Origin: Reticulitermes lucifugus
Taxonomy: Eukaryota > Arthropoda > Insecta > Blattodea > Rhinotermitidae
Direction: 5' to 3'
Assembly (NCBI GenBank): GCA_026260175.1
Contig: JAKCWW010000132.1
Coordinates: 92,049 to 156,048, forward strand
Length of the DNA stretch: 64,000 nt
The notes under the pieces are model-generated. The model had not been told where the DNA came from. It did not search any database and saw nothing but the letters and a program-made list of their open reading frames with translations. Of this stretch, positions 41,991 through 52,047 are shown in pieces. Both the position numbers and the translations under genes were made by a program. Position 1 is the first letter of the stretch. Each line of letters opens with the position of its first letter.

Positions 41991-42235
41991 TTACATAGGC
42001 ACTTGACTTTTATGGCAGACTGTTAAGTGCCTTAGAAGATTACCCTTCTGATGTGTCCTATATGGACATATATAGCAATGGAAACGTGGTTCTCGACCAC
42101 ATTCATCACGCACATGATTACGCAGTGAACTCTTCCTTTTGTAAATCTTTCCACACCTCTCACAGACGTAGGCAGATGGTAGTGCATTAAGGCTCCATGC
42201 CCCAGATATCTTAAAGTTTAAATTGTTGACATACA
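41991..42235 (-). CDS. lola: lola alternative terminal exon 7 (shortest of the array)
   Basis: The acceptor ...ctctttttttcttgcag leads into TG (split codon) and only 80 codons. The linker is 23 residues long (YVNNLNFKISGAWSL..., Trp 13). Finger 1 uses C24, C27, H40 and C45 (CERCGKIYKRKSSL); finger 2 uses C53, C56, H69 and H74 (YRTHQKGNLLRH). The tail is KSQVPM. Finger residues group it with exons 4-6. The short linker places the fingers much nearer the common region than in other isoforms. Predicted role: DNA-binding end of one isoform. Confidence 0.92.
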
Positions 42236-43595
42236 CTGCAAGAAAAAAAGAGAGTAAAGAAATGTCAGTACATATAAATAATAGTAAAGAATAGCATGAA
42301 ATATCAGCAAATTATGATATCCACTAATCCTTTCAGTCTACTGCCAAACTCAGACTAACATTCATGGAAATGCAGTTACAGTACAGTGTTAGTTTGTCTC
42401 ATAATTTTAAAACTCTCAGCAATAAATCATACTTGGTGGTGACCTGTTGTATTCAAGTAATCAAGGCCCTGAAAAGGGTGCTCTGTTGGACTAAGAGCAA
42501 GATTAGGTACAAACCACTTCAACATATTTGAAATTCAATCAATATAATCATAAACTAAATCATATGATCTTACACTGATCATTAGCAGAACAGAACTATG
42601 CTGAAAATGTATGTATGCATGTACATATGCATGTATGTATGTACGTACATACATAGTATGTTCAGGTCCTCGTCTCAGTCTGATACAGTTCAGTAGTCAA
42701 ATGATACATAGTACAGAGTGGCAGATTCATATTTCCAATGAAGTTCAAGACCCTGCATTTTATATGTAATCTACATACATATATACATTCCATTGATCCA
42801 TAAGTCTGTCGAAGTGACAACTGGATGTGGAATAAGTCATAATATATATAATCTTGACATTGACCTTACACCTGAAATATTAAAACTGCTGTTTATAACA
42901 TGGTGTCTCATAAGAGACCAGTCTCCTGGAATATTATGCTATGTAAAGTGGTACATAGGTACCAACATTCTCCAGGAACTTGCTGCTTCCATCTTCAGGG
43001 TAGTCCATGCAAACAGGAACTCAGCAGCTTGGCTTTCTTCATCCAAAGGCTTTCAAATGTGCAGACACAACACCTAGTAACCTCTTCATAGCTGTTCACT
43101 GTGCAATGCATAACCAACCACAAGGCACAAAGAAGCAATGACAGATAAAGTTCAAGAGAATGTACAAAATACATTCATATCTGACACACAATCATGCAAT
43201 GGAAGAATGTACAGGGTCAAGAATCATTACTTTCATAGTGATGTTCCATTACACTGGACAATCAGTTTCATATGCAACGCTTATATTTATATAATTTTAT
43301 TTATTATATCACAGTGAAAAAACAATGTACAAGACCTCACAAATAACAGGAATAATATAGCCCATCCCAATATAAACACTAGGCTTCCATGCATATGTTA
43401 AACTTCATTAGTGCTTGTCATGCAGGACTTAAGCGTCTCATGGCAATATCAAGAGTATGATCTTCAGGGATGTTATGCCATGTAGTCGGAGGTACCAAGT
43501 ACTTGCTTTACAATCCTGGATATGAAGAACAGGTTTGTACAAATCATTTGAACCTATCTGCTGAAGCACAACATATCAGGCCTTTGCTCTTCTGG

Positions 43596-43643
43596 GATGT
43601 GTACACAGTGTTGGATGTTATCATCCAACACTGTGTACACATC
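43596..43643. repeat. Perfect 22-bp hairpin
   Basis: GATGTGTACACAGTGTTGGA plus TG is followed by TTAT and then its exact reverse complement. It lies in a foldback repeat copy. Confidence 0.85.
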
Positions 43644-43759
43644 AAGAGGAGTGAAACCCTACACTGCACCGAGGCAGAGGTCTGAAGTCTCACACACCAC
43701 ATCACGTCCAGAACATCATAACCTTAACACCCAATATCTTACAAATTTCACACTGTTGA

Positions 43760-44056
43760 CACCGTGCATCTTCGTCATATTAAATTAAGTTACAGACCAA
43801 CTGATGCATACTAAAACCACTTTTTATGCAGCTTTATTATTAAAATTGTTAAAATTGTACCCCTACACGTGTTTCGATCCTAGGATCATTGTCAGGGGGT
43901 TTTCTGCTAAAAGCTACAGTAGCTTTTAGCAAAAAACCCCCTGACGATGATCCTAGGATCGAAACACGTGTAGGGGTACAATTTTAACANTTTTAATAAT
44001 AAAGCTGCATAAAAAGTGGTTTTAGTGTGCATCAGTTGGTCTGTAACTTAATTTAA
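43760..44056. mobile_element. Near-perfect palindromic MITE of the CACCGTGCAT group
   Basis: It starts CACCGTGCATC. Arms of about 137 bp (TAAATTAAGTTACAG... to ...CTGTAACTTAATTTA) are almost identical and meet at AAGCTACAGTAGCTT (centre 43918). The core reads CACGTGTTTCGATCC and CCCTGACGATGATCC. The few mismatches suggest a young copy. One N is at 43990. Confidence 0.85.
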
Positions 44057-44542
44057 CCCAATATCTTACTTTATAAACACATTTCAATCTCTCCCCCATG
44101 CCTCAAAATCCATTTATTTGGTAATTAGCCACTATGCTCTAAATGTCTGTGATACTTTTTTCATATTTTTCATTTTATGAAGACGCAATCACAGTAAACA
44201 TTCTAACACTAATATTAGCGACATCAGTTTCTAAAAACCTCCACTTAAAACAGTTATCACTTGAACAAAATACCACATTACTTAAAGTACTGTGTTATAT
44301 GGTGTATTGTCATGATGTAAAAACCACTTTCCCAGCCTAAGATTTGGTATTTGTTCATACTGTAAACATTACAGAACGCTCATTTCAAAACCAGCAGATT
44401 TGCATGGCTTTGACCTTCAAATTTGATGGCACTTTGTTTATGGGTCATACCAATCACTGTTGTTTTGTGAGAAATTGGACTCATTCTGAGAATGTCTGAA
44501 CAAACTTGCTTTCTCCTTTTATATATTTTTTTTTATGACTTT

Positions 44543-45167
44543 CACCGTGCATTTTAAACTCACTGAATATTAACCAACGAAATGCACCTTCACTATTAAA
44601 TTTTAATAGTAGTATATAACTTTCCCTGACGTATGTTTCGGTCAAATTTTGACCATCATCAGGGGGTTCAAACTACATTTACTTACATCCATTAGTTCAC
44701 TGTGTTATCACAAATTATCGTTTGATGTTTATGTAAGTTAGAGCACTGTATAAAAATACTTCTTTAAAAAACACTTTCTAAAATCACTATTTAACATATA
44801 TTGCGTCATATATAAAAACAGACAGGCAGACAGGACACCTCACAACACACGATAGCACAGACTATACAACAGCAAAAACAAGAAAAAACCCAAATGATGC
44901 AAAACCATGAACAAAGATACAAGAAGCCAATTGCGATTCGAGGTGGACGAGTTTAACCTTTTAAACACTGACGAGCACTCAATGTTTTATATACAGTGTT
45001 TTTTATATATGACACAATATACATTAAATAGAGATTTTAGAAAGTGTTTTTATACAGTGCTCTAACTTACATAAACATCGAACGATAATTTGTGATAACA
45101 GAGTGAACTAATGGACACAAGTAAATGTAGTTTGAACCCTCTGATGATGGTCAAAAGTTGACCAAAT
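44543..45167. mobile_element. Long inverted-repeat element of the CACCGTGCAT group
   Basis: It starts CACCGTGCATT. Arms of about 180 bp pair 44640-44830 (GTTTCGGTCAAATTTTGACC, CATCAGGGGGTTC) with 44985-45167 (GAACCCTCTGATGATGGTC). The right arm ends early at TTGACCAAAT, so the outer right end appears lost. The centre has no frame. Confidence 0.75.
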
Positions 45168-45550
45168 CATTGCTTTCTCCTTGCTTTTGTTTGCCATTAA
45201 CATTTTTTTGTATAATTTTGACACAGGTTTTCATGATGTTTATTCCTTCATCTGTCTTCCAGTCAACAGCAAAAACAATTCTCACAAAGTTACTCTTTCC
45301 ATACATGGAACACTTCTTGAAGTTGTTCAATAGCTGCATCTTACATCATATTCCCACATAAAAACCTATATTTTAATCATTATGCCCTTTTCATAAAAGT
45401 GCTGTAAACATCGGTGACACTTCTTGTTCCACTAAAACCTTACTGTCAATTCTCTATTCTAACGAGATCACCAAGTTTATAAAAAATAATACACTGTGTC
45501 AGTAACACACTTAAATGTGACTTCAGGCTTCTGCCACAGTGCAAATGAGG

Positions 45551-45982
45551 TCTTCAATCTTCTGGGATGTTACGCAGCTTAGATTGGTACTTAGTTACCG
45601 ATGTTTTGGGACAACCTATCGATCCCATCTTTAAGGTTCAAGCAGTCCAAGAAGAATGCCAGACATTTATGTGCGCAGCTATATAGGGAATTCTTGAAAG
45701 GTGGTGGCCTCCACGGCTGCTTTTCCTCAGAGCACTCCCTAGGCAAATCCATTTTTCTTCTTCTTCTCCCCTCCTCCCAAGCCCTCCATGCTCCAGTAAC
45801 CCTATTCACTAGCATCACATTCTCTGAGAACCAATCACCACCAGCATATCCTATATAACTGCACACCTACCCGGCAATCTTCTTGGACTGCTTGACCCTT
45901 GAAGATGGGACCGACAGGTTGTTCCAAAATGTTGGTAACTAACTACCAATGTATGCTGTGTAACATCCCAGAAGGGCAAAGA
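45551..45982. mobile_element. Foldback MITE, long form (copy 2)
   Basis: CTTCTGGGATGTTACGCAGC is inverted as ATGCTGTGTAACATCCCAGA. Inner arms CAGTCCAAGAAGAATGCC pair with CAATCTTCTTGGACTG. Layout and middle are shared with 28395-28836. Confidence 0.8.
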
Positions 45983-46794
45983 TCACAACACACTTAAACC
46001 ACGAAACAAACTGAATCACAGCAAACGTCTGCCATATCATGTAGTCTTATGATCCAGCAGAAGCCTACTCGAACAACTGTTATTTGTCTGCCATCATAGA
46101 TTTTCTTTCAGCTTCTGTTGCATCTGCTGTGTGCACTCACATTTCTCTGCTGAAGATTGTAAAACTTAAAGAGTTAACAATGTAAAAATAACAGACTTCA
46201 AAATACACTGTTAATTCACAGCAATAACAAACTTCAAACAGCCTTTCTTGAAGAACTTCAAACTAAACATTTGTTTATGGAACCAGACACAGTGTTCTCA
46301 AAGAAAACAGACACAGGCATTTATACTACAAGCATACAAGGAAAGCAAACATCAAAATATAGGCTAATATAAACATAGTTTACAATTCCTACAATAAACA
46401 TGAATATAATTAATTAATTAATTTCTGGTTTACTTGACAATGTCAATACTTCACACTAGACAATGTTCAGAAAAGCATTACATTAAACACATCAGTCCAT
46501 ATTTTAAACTTCATATATTGCATATGCCCATATACAATAAGACCCACATTTCTTCAAATACCACTGAAAAACTGACAGCACATTAAATTCTGCTAGGCAG
46601 CAGAAATATGTAAGGGACCACATATGTGGTAATATACCACTTTGCCCCTATAAAGTGGCAACACTGACTAGAATAAAAAAAATGGAGAACAAGAGGGTAT
46701 CATCATATGAATATATGACTATAAATATGAAATGTTTATGGGCGGACCATGTACAGAGCTAAACATCATTACTAACAATCCATGTGCAAGATTT

Positions 46795-46985
46795 TAGGTT
46801 CTCACAGCAGTGTTGCTGAAGATACAAGTTTCCCTTGATGGAACGCTTTGTTACTAGGCATGTATTTCCTGATGTTCTGAAGGTACTGCAATCCTTTAAA
46901 ATATCTGGGACCACTCACCCAGCTACACAACGTCAAACCACTGAAGACCGGAATCTTCAACATGCAAGTGCTTGAGAATGAACTA
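46795..46985. repeat. Foldback MITE abutting lola exon 8
   Basis: GATTTTAGGTTCTCACAGCA and GTTGCTGAAGATAC at the left, AATCTTCAAC and TTGAGAATGAACTATAAA at the right. The eroded right end reaches the exon 8 stop codon. Confidence 0.6.
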
Positions 46986-47311
46986 TAAAAACTGTGTGTG
47001 GCCCGGGTGTACTTGTAAAATGTGACGTTTGAGGTTTTCTTTCCTTTTAGTTCTCATAGGACAGATAGGACACTGCAGATGAGGTTCTCGTCCACATTCC
47101 CGTCGCTGATGTGCAACCAAATGTTTAGGCCAACGATATGAGCGTCCACAACTGTGACAAGGGAAATGTCTCATTTTTTGCCCAATTGTTTGACCATAAG
47201 TTGAGCTGGCAACACTGTAATACTGCATTAGGGTTTCTGCCGTCCATGTTTGTCCCACACCACTGTCCACATCTTCATTTAACACACACATCTCAGAAGA
47301 TCTTCTGAATC
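46983..47311 (-). CDS. lola: lola alternative terminal exon 8 (C2HC + C2H2 finger pair)
   Basis: The acceptor ...ttttcttccatttcag is followed by GA (split codon) and 108 codons beginning FRRSSEMCVLNEDVD. Finger 1 uses C51, C54, H67 and C72 (CHSCGRSYRWPKHL); finger 2 uses C80, C83, H96 and H101 (MRTKRKENLKRH). The tail is PGHTQFL. Finger 2 is closest to exon 10 (LQCP-x-CPM-x-TKRK). Upstream open frame of 20 codons is intronic. A palindromic foldback repeat lies immediately downstream; its right end reaches the stop codon within a few bases, so the 3' UTR is repeat sequence. Confidence 0.92.
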
Positions 47312-50300
47312 CTGAAATGGAAGAAAATGAACTGAAACTCTGTTCCAAAATTGAAGATCTATGATCCAAGTATGTCTACCTACAAATCTAAATTTCATAC
47401 TAAAGTTACCTCATCTACTTACTTTGTTAGTCTGCTACTGTATTGTACTGCAAGACTCAGATTTCCATCTTCGGATGATCACGTCATGTTGTGATCCAGA
47501 TGGTTTGCCACCATTTTGGAGAAACACACTTTTTGGTTCCAAGGTAAAATAAACAACAGCAGACATAGTCATCACATTTATAGCACTCAACCATGCAGCA
47601 TCTCATATTCTGATCAGCAACTCTAAAAATACATACAAGCCAATGTGAAGGCATGTTGAAAATATCCCACTTCAGTAGCATTACCTATCCCTTGAAAGGG
47701 GTTGTCAGAATAGTGGTTATTGAAACGGCACAAACTCTGATGCTAGTATAAACATGACACAGATGTTCATTTGTTTAATTATTAAAAAAAATTGCATAAA
47801 AAGTGTTTTGGGCATGTAATGTCTTTCATTTTTCTCTACCACTTTTCTTCTAGGAATTTTTCACTCCGACAAACATTTACAGTGGACCCTCGAACTTCGA
47901 ACGGTTTGATGTTCGAACAACTTGAAACTCGAACTAAAAATTCGAGGAAAATCCGGTTTTGAAACTCGAACAAAAACTCGAAAGTCAAACAAAGAATCNN
48001 NNNNNNNNNNNNNNNNNNNNNNNNNNNNNNNNNNNNNNNNNNNNNNNNNNNNNNNNNNNNNNNNNNNNNNNNNNNNNNNNNNNNNNNNNNNNNNNNNNNN
48101 NNNNNNNNNNNNNNNNNNNNNNNNNNNNNNNNNNNNNNNNNNNNNNNNNNNNNNNNNNNNNNNNNNNNNNNNNNNNNNNNNNNNNNNNNNNNNNNNNNNN
48201 NNNNNNNNNNNNNNNNNNNNNNNNNNNNNNNNNNNNNNNNNNNNNNNNNNNNNNNNNNNNNNNNNNNNNNNNNNNNNNNNNNNNNNNNNNNCTTGAAAGT
48301 CGAACCGTCTCCTGGAACGGATTGTGTTCGAAGTTCGAGGTTCCACTGTAGTGAGTTACGTGTAAGGCAAGCTCAAGACGCATGCAGAAACTTATGCGAT
48401 CTTCATGTAAAAGTGTCTGTTACTGTTGTCTCATTTTAACCAAAACTTGCATATACTGACGTATTTCTTTTTGTTAACTCCCAATATCACATTTCATAAA
48501 AAACACAGTCAGTCGTTCTCTAATTGTCGTGTATGAAAATGTGGTAAAATATATGACCACACATGGCAAAGCTAAAAGTCACAGTTCTGCAATGTTTCAA
48601 AAATAATTATCACATTGAGGTCTGTAAGGTGTTGTCTGAAAAAGCTGGTGACTGAAGATGACCATTATTACTAAATCACAGTCCCCATTAGCATACACAT
48701 ACTTTCAAAGCCACTTATCAAAACTTCTCCACAGCTCTGAGGTACAGAACTATAAACATGAAGACTACAGCTGCTGTCAGCCACACTGCTCTGTAAATAC
48801 AGACCACAGTGCTGCTGTAACACTGCAACAAATCAGTCCACCACAACATGTCATCCTCTTCAAATGGAAATATGGGTCTCAATAAAGCATTACAAAAAGT
48901 TGACAGGCTTTAAAGTGGGCAACTAATCACTGGATGTTAAGACAAACCTTACATCGTACCTGATCTACAACCATTAAAAATAAATGATGACAAATCCTCA
49001 TATATGTCACTCAACCCTGTGTCATATGGTAAAGAAATAATTCTTCCTAATGCTGCAGCCTAATTCGAGCCTTTCCCTTTTCTAAATGTAGAGGAATTGT
49101 AGTCCACATTAGCCATCTGCCCACCATATAATAAATGGGCTGTCACAACATTCACATGCTATTCCATGGCATCTTTCACTGCCTGTTTCTTTATTCTAAC
49201 ACCAACCTAAGCATTAATTTCATCTAATGGATCCTGCCATTTGGTTGAACTATGTTGTATTACATGCTCAATGCTCAACTGTTTCTTAAGCTTCAGCACA
49301 TATCTCACAGCAAACACAGTCTGTCTCAATAATAAAAACTGTTCTGTATACCTCACAAAGAAACCAAGTAACAATTGTTCCCATGGCCACCAGCGTGTAA
49401 GAACTTGTACCTCAATGAGAACACACAATCTGGTAGCAATGGTTGCCATGGCCACCAGGATGTGATACAATCACACAAGGGTATTATAAGGTACATTCAG
49501 GAACCCCATAGCACTCTTTTAAGTGGTGTTCAGTCTATGTAACATCACGCCTTCCAAGACAACACAGGAAACCAACTATCCATGCAAGGATGAGATGACC
49601 GATTGATTCTGTGGTCATCTAACAATGCTATTTTAAGCGAAGAAAATAAACTGCATCAAGTGAGATGATATGATGACCATAAATAGTGAACAGGTAAGTA
49701 TTTTACAGGAGACAGTCATGGCCGTGCTGTTACATCACACACATTTCTGTCCCCTGCCTCTCACTTTTTCAACTTTCTCTCACACTTACCATGGAAATTT
49801 TCTGGCTTGGACTAAATTCCAACAGCAACCTACTGGGTTTTCTCTTTCATCTTACACATCCTGTTGTGTTTTAAGAGTATTACAAATTAGTATGTAATTA
49901 CTATTATGTCATTAGAGTATATGCCGTATACTGTAATGATCCAATAGTAATAGTAATAAACAGTTGTGTAGACAGCAATTACACACTTTTGTACTACTTG
50001 GTTTAAGGACTAGAAACCACATAAGCAATGTTTAAGCATTCTACAACTAGGACAGCGAACAGTTCATGATACATCAGACGCAGGTTTCCAGGTCGGTAGT
50101 CTTCAGGTTACAATGCGTAATATTGTAGGTAGGTAGAGAACTTATGAAAATTATGCTGCCTCCATCCAAGGTCCCTCAAAACCTGGTAAGTAGGCGAAGA
50201 CCACAGCCTAATTCACACCATTTCATTATGAAATTCGGAAAACAAAGGAAAACTGTAAGAGAGGTAAAGTATATGTCACAATCATGTTCCACTAGAAAAT

Positions 50301-51445
50301 AAAAAACAGTTTTATACTCATACACAGAGTCTTTTTCAAATCATGAAAGAGAGATGACTGGAATGTTCAACAACAGAAACAGATTGGTGGTCTTGATATA
50401 ACTATCTGGAACAGAAGATCGGATACGTACAGCTCAATTACATACGGTCTGCTGAGAACAGACAAGGAAAAATGTTAGTTCAAACACACTCTTTATTCTA
50501 TTGATTCCTCAACACATACAAAGTGTCATGACTTAATCAAAAACAAAAAGAAAAGCCACAGCCTGGACATCCTAGAATTTTCCCCATACTATTATAGGAG
50601 AAAAATACCTTCCATGAAAACAAACACATCAAAAAAGTAACACTGCAGCACTTTATAAGTAACAACTGATTCTAAAATAATCTTACCTTGTACAATGTGA
50701 TATCACATTTTAATGAATTAGTGACATTATGCTTAGAACATCGGATTCCGAGAATATGTAAAATACAGATTTTATGAAAGTACATTTCTCATACAAGTCA
50801 AATATGAAAACTGCAAAAATACTCTGGTACTTTACACATTTTTATCAAATCACAAAACAAAACTATTTACATTTGCTTGACAAACAACTGAACTATACCA
50901 TCCTATATATCAAAAAATAAATATCATTCATAACTATGACTTACACAAATGCAACTAAATGGAATTTATTTACAACCATCACATATACCTCTTCATAAAG
51001 TTGTGATTAACGGTTATAACCAAGATCATCTGATTATGGAATACAACAACGGAGACTAAACTTAAGAAGTGAAATAAGCTTTGCATATGAAACATAATGA
51101 AACCCTCATGAAAGCTCAGGTGTGTTCTTGAAATATTGGTACGCATTATTCTAAAATGTGTTCCCTGTCAATATCAGCCTAGTTTATTCAGCAATGTATA
51201 GCATTTAACTGTTAGTTTAGCTGCAGATACACTGTACTGGTGCGTGTATGTGGTTGCCTTGGATAAGACTGACAAGAGGATTGTGGGTGCCAGTCAGGCC
51301 GTCAGGACACTCTGGAGAACAGAAAAGCATCTTGTCCCTGCCACAAACAAAACCCTGACTCCTTGGTCATCCAGCCTGTAACACAGTCACTAAAGCAAAC
51401 AGACCTGTTACAAGCCCCCACATTTCTCCACAAAACTGAAAATAC
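47312..51445. other. lola: Spacer between finger exon 8 and the exon 9 remnant
   Basis: No exon seen. Contains the gapped pogo-like MITE (47880-48348) and a SINE fragment on the minus strand (about 51240-51400). Confidence 0.55.
47880..48348. mobile_element. pogo/Tigger-like MITE with TA target duplication, gapped
   Basis: TA flanks both sides. The left end CAGTGGACCCTCGAACTTCG is inverted as CGAAGTTCGAGGTTCCACTG. The body repeats CTCGAA/TTCGAA. Bases 47999-48291 are N, so coding content there is unknown. Confidence 0.8.
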
Positions 51446-51490
51446 TTATCGCGTGTGAAATTTATGTACGTGCCGCAACAAGTTTCCCTG
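51446..51490 (-). pseudogene. lola: Severed C-terminal half of finger 2 of lola exon 9
   Basis: Read on the minus strand from 51490, the codons give QGNLLRHVHKFHTR and then TAA. Joined in frame after the KG of exon 9, this restores exact C-x2-C-x12-H-x4-H spacing, with the first histidine twelve residues after C108. The stretch is separated from exon 9 by about 200 bp of hairpin DNA. The bases CAG at 51488-51490 would also serve as a splice acceptor. Confidence 0.8.
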
Positions 51491-51692
51491 TATATAAAAT
51501 CGTGTTCCAACAAATGTACACTCTTTACTATTTGTCATTTAATACAGTTTATATTAAAAATAGTCCAACATGTTTTGAACCATGTTGGACTATTTTTAAT
51601 ATAAACTGTATTAAATAACAGATAATAAATAGTGTACATTTGTCGGAACACAATTTTATATAATCAAGAAAATGTACGGTACAAATAACATA
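51490..51692. mobile_element. Hairpin MITE inserted in lola exon 9
   Basis: Arms of about 82 bp (51491-51572 and 51581-51662) meet at CATG-TTTTGAAC-CATG; TATATAAAAT at the left end is matched by ATTTTATATA at the right. The segment is flanked by the 10-bp direct repeat AAGTTTCCCT (51480-51489 and 51693-51702). About 30 bp at the right lie outside the hairpin. No coding capacity. Confidence 0.75.
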
Positions 51693-52047
51693 AAGTTTCC
51701 CTTTCTCCTGAGTTTAACACAACAGTATGGGCACTGAAATCCAGGACCATTCCCACAATCTTCACGCTGATGTGTTGCCAGCTTCTTTTGGTCAGAGTAA
51801 CATTTCCCACAGTACTTACATAGGCACCATTCTCCAGCCTGCTTTTGGAAATGCTTAACACTTTTATGTACCGCTGACCCATCAGCCGTAGCACTCTGAG
51901 GCAACTCAAACCTGTTGAAATCTTGCGTGTTAGTCACTAGATTCAAATACACATTCTGAAATTGCTCGATTTTTCCTTCTTGTGGAAGTTGTGATTTTGG
52001 AGTTATGAGTTCAATTTCATAATCACGATCTTCCAAATTGGGAGTGA
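51656..52047 (-). CDS. lola: lola alternative terminal exon 9, second finger broken by an insertion
   Basis: The proposed acceptor ...tttgttctcaagcag has the shared phase (TC completes the split codon) and opens TPNLEDRDYEIELI. A second AG 38 bases upstream is in the wrong phase. Finger 1 is intact: C76, C79, H92 and C97 (CKYCGKCYSDQKKL). Finger 2 has both cysteines (C105, C108) and RRKGN, but then runs into a hydrophobic tail (MLFVPYIFLII) with no histidines. The stop TAA lies inside the arm of a hairpin element. The missing end of the finger is found beyond the element (51446-51490). As assembled, this isoform would have one finger. It could be a dying exon, an allele carrying the insertion, or an exon whose insertion is spliced out. 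Confidence 0.8.

Larger units (their letters stand above)
42236..46982. other. lola: Spacer between finger exons 7 and 8, rich in inverted repeats
   Basis: Foldback copies (42890-43085, 43435-43735, 45551-45982, 46795-46985), a perfect short hairpin (43596-43643), a near-perfect 275-bp palindrome (43781-44055) and a long inverted-repeat element (44543-45167). No exon seen. Confidence 0.6.

Noticed and set aside
15172-45150. CRISPR-like or tandem array interpretation of the repeated CATCTTCAGG/CATCATCAGG motifs
   Set aside because: The copies are dispersed, inverted and embedded in palindromes, as in eukaryotic MITEs.
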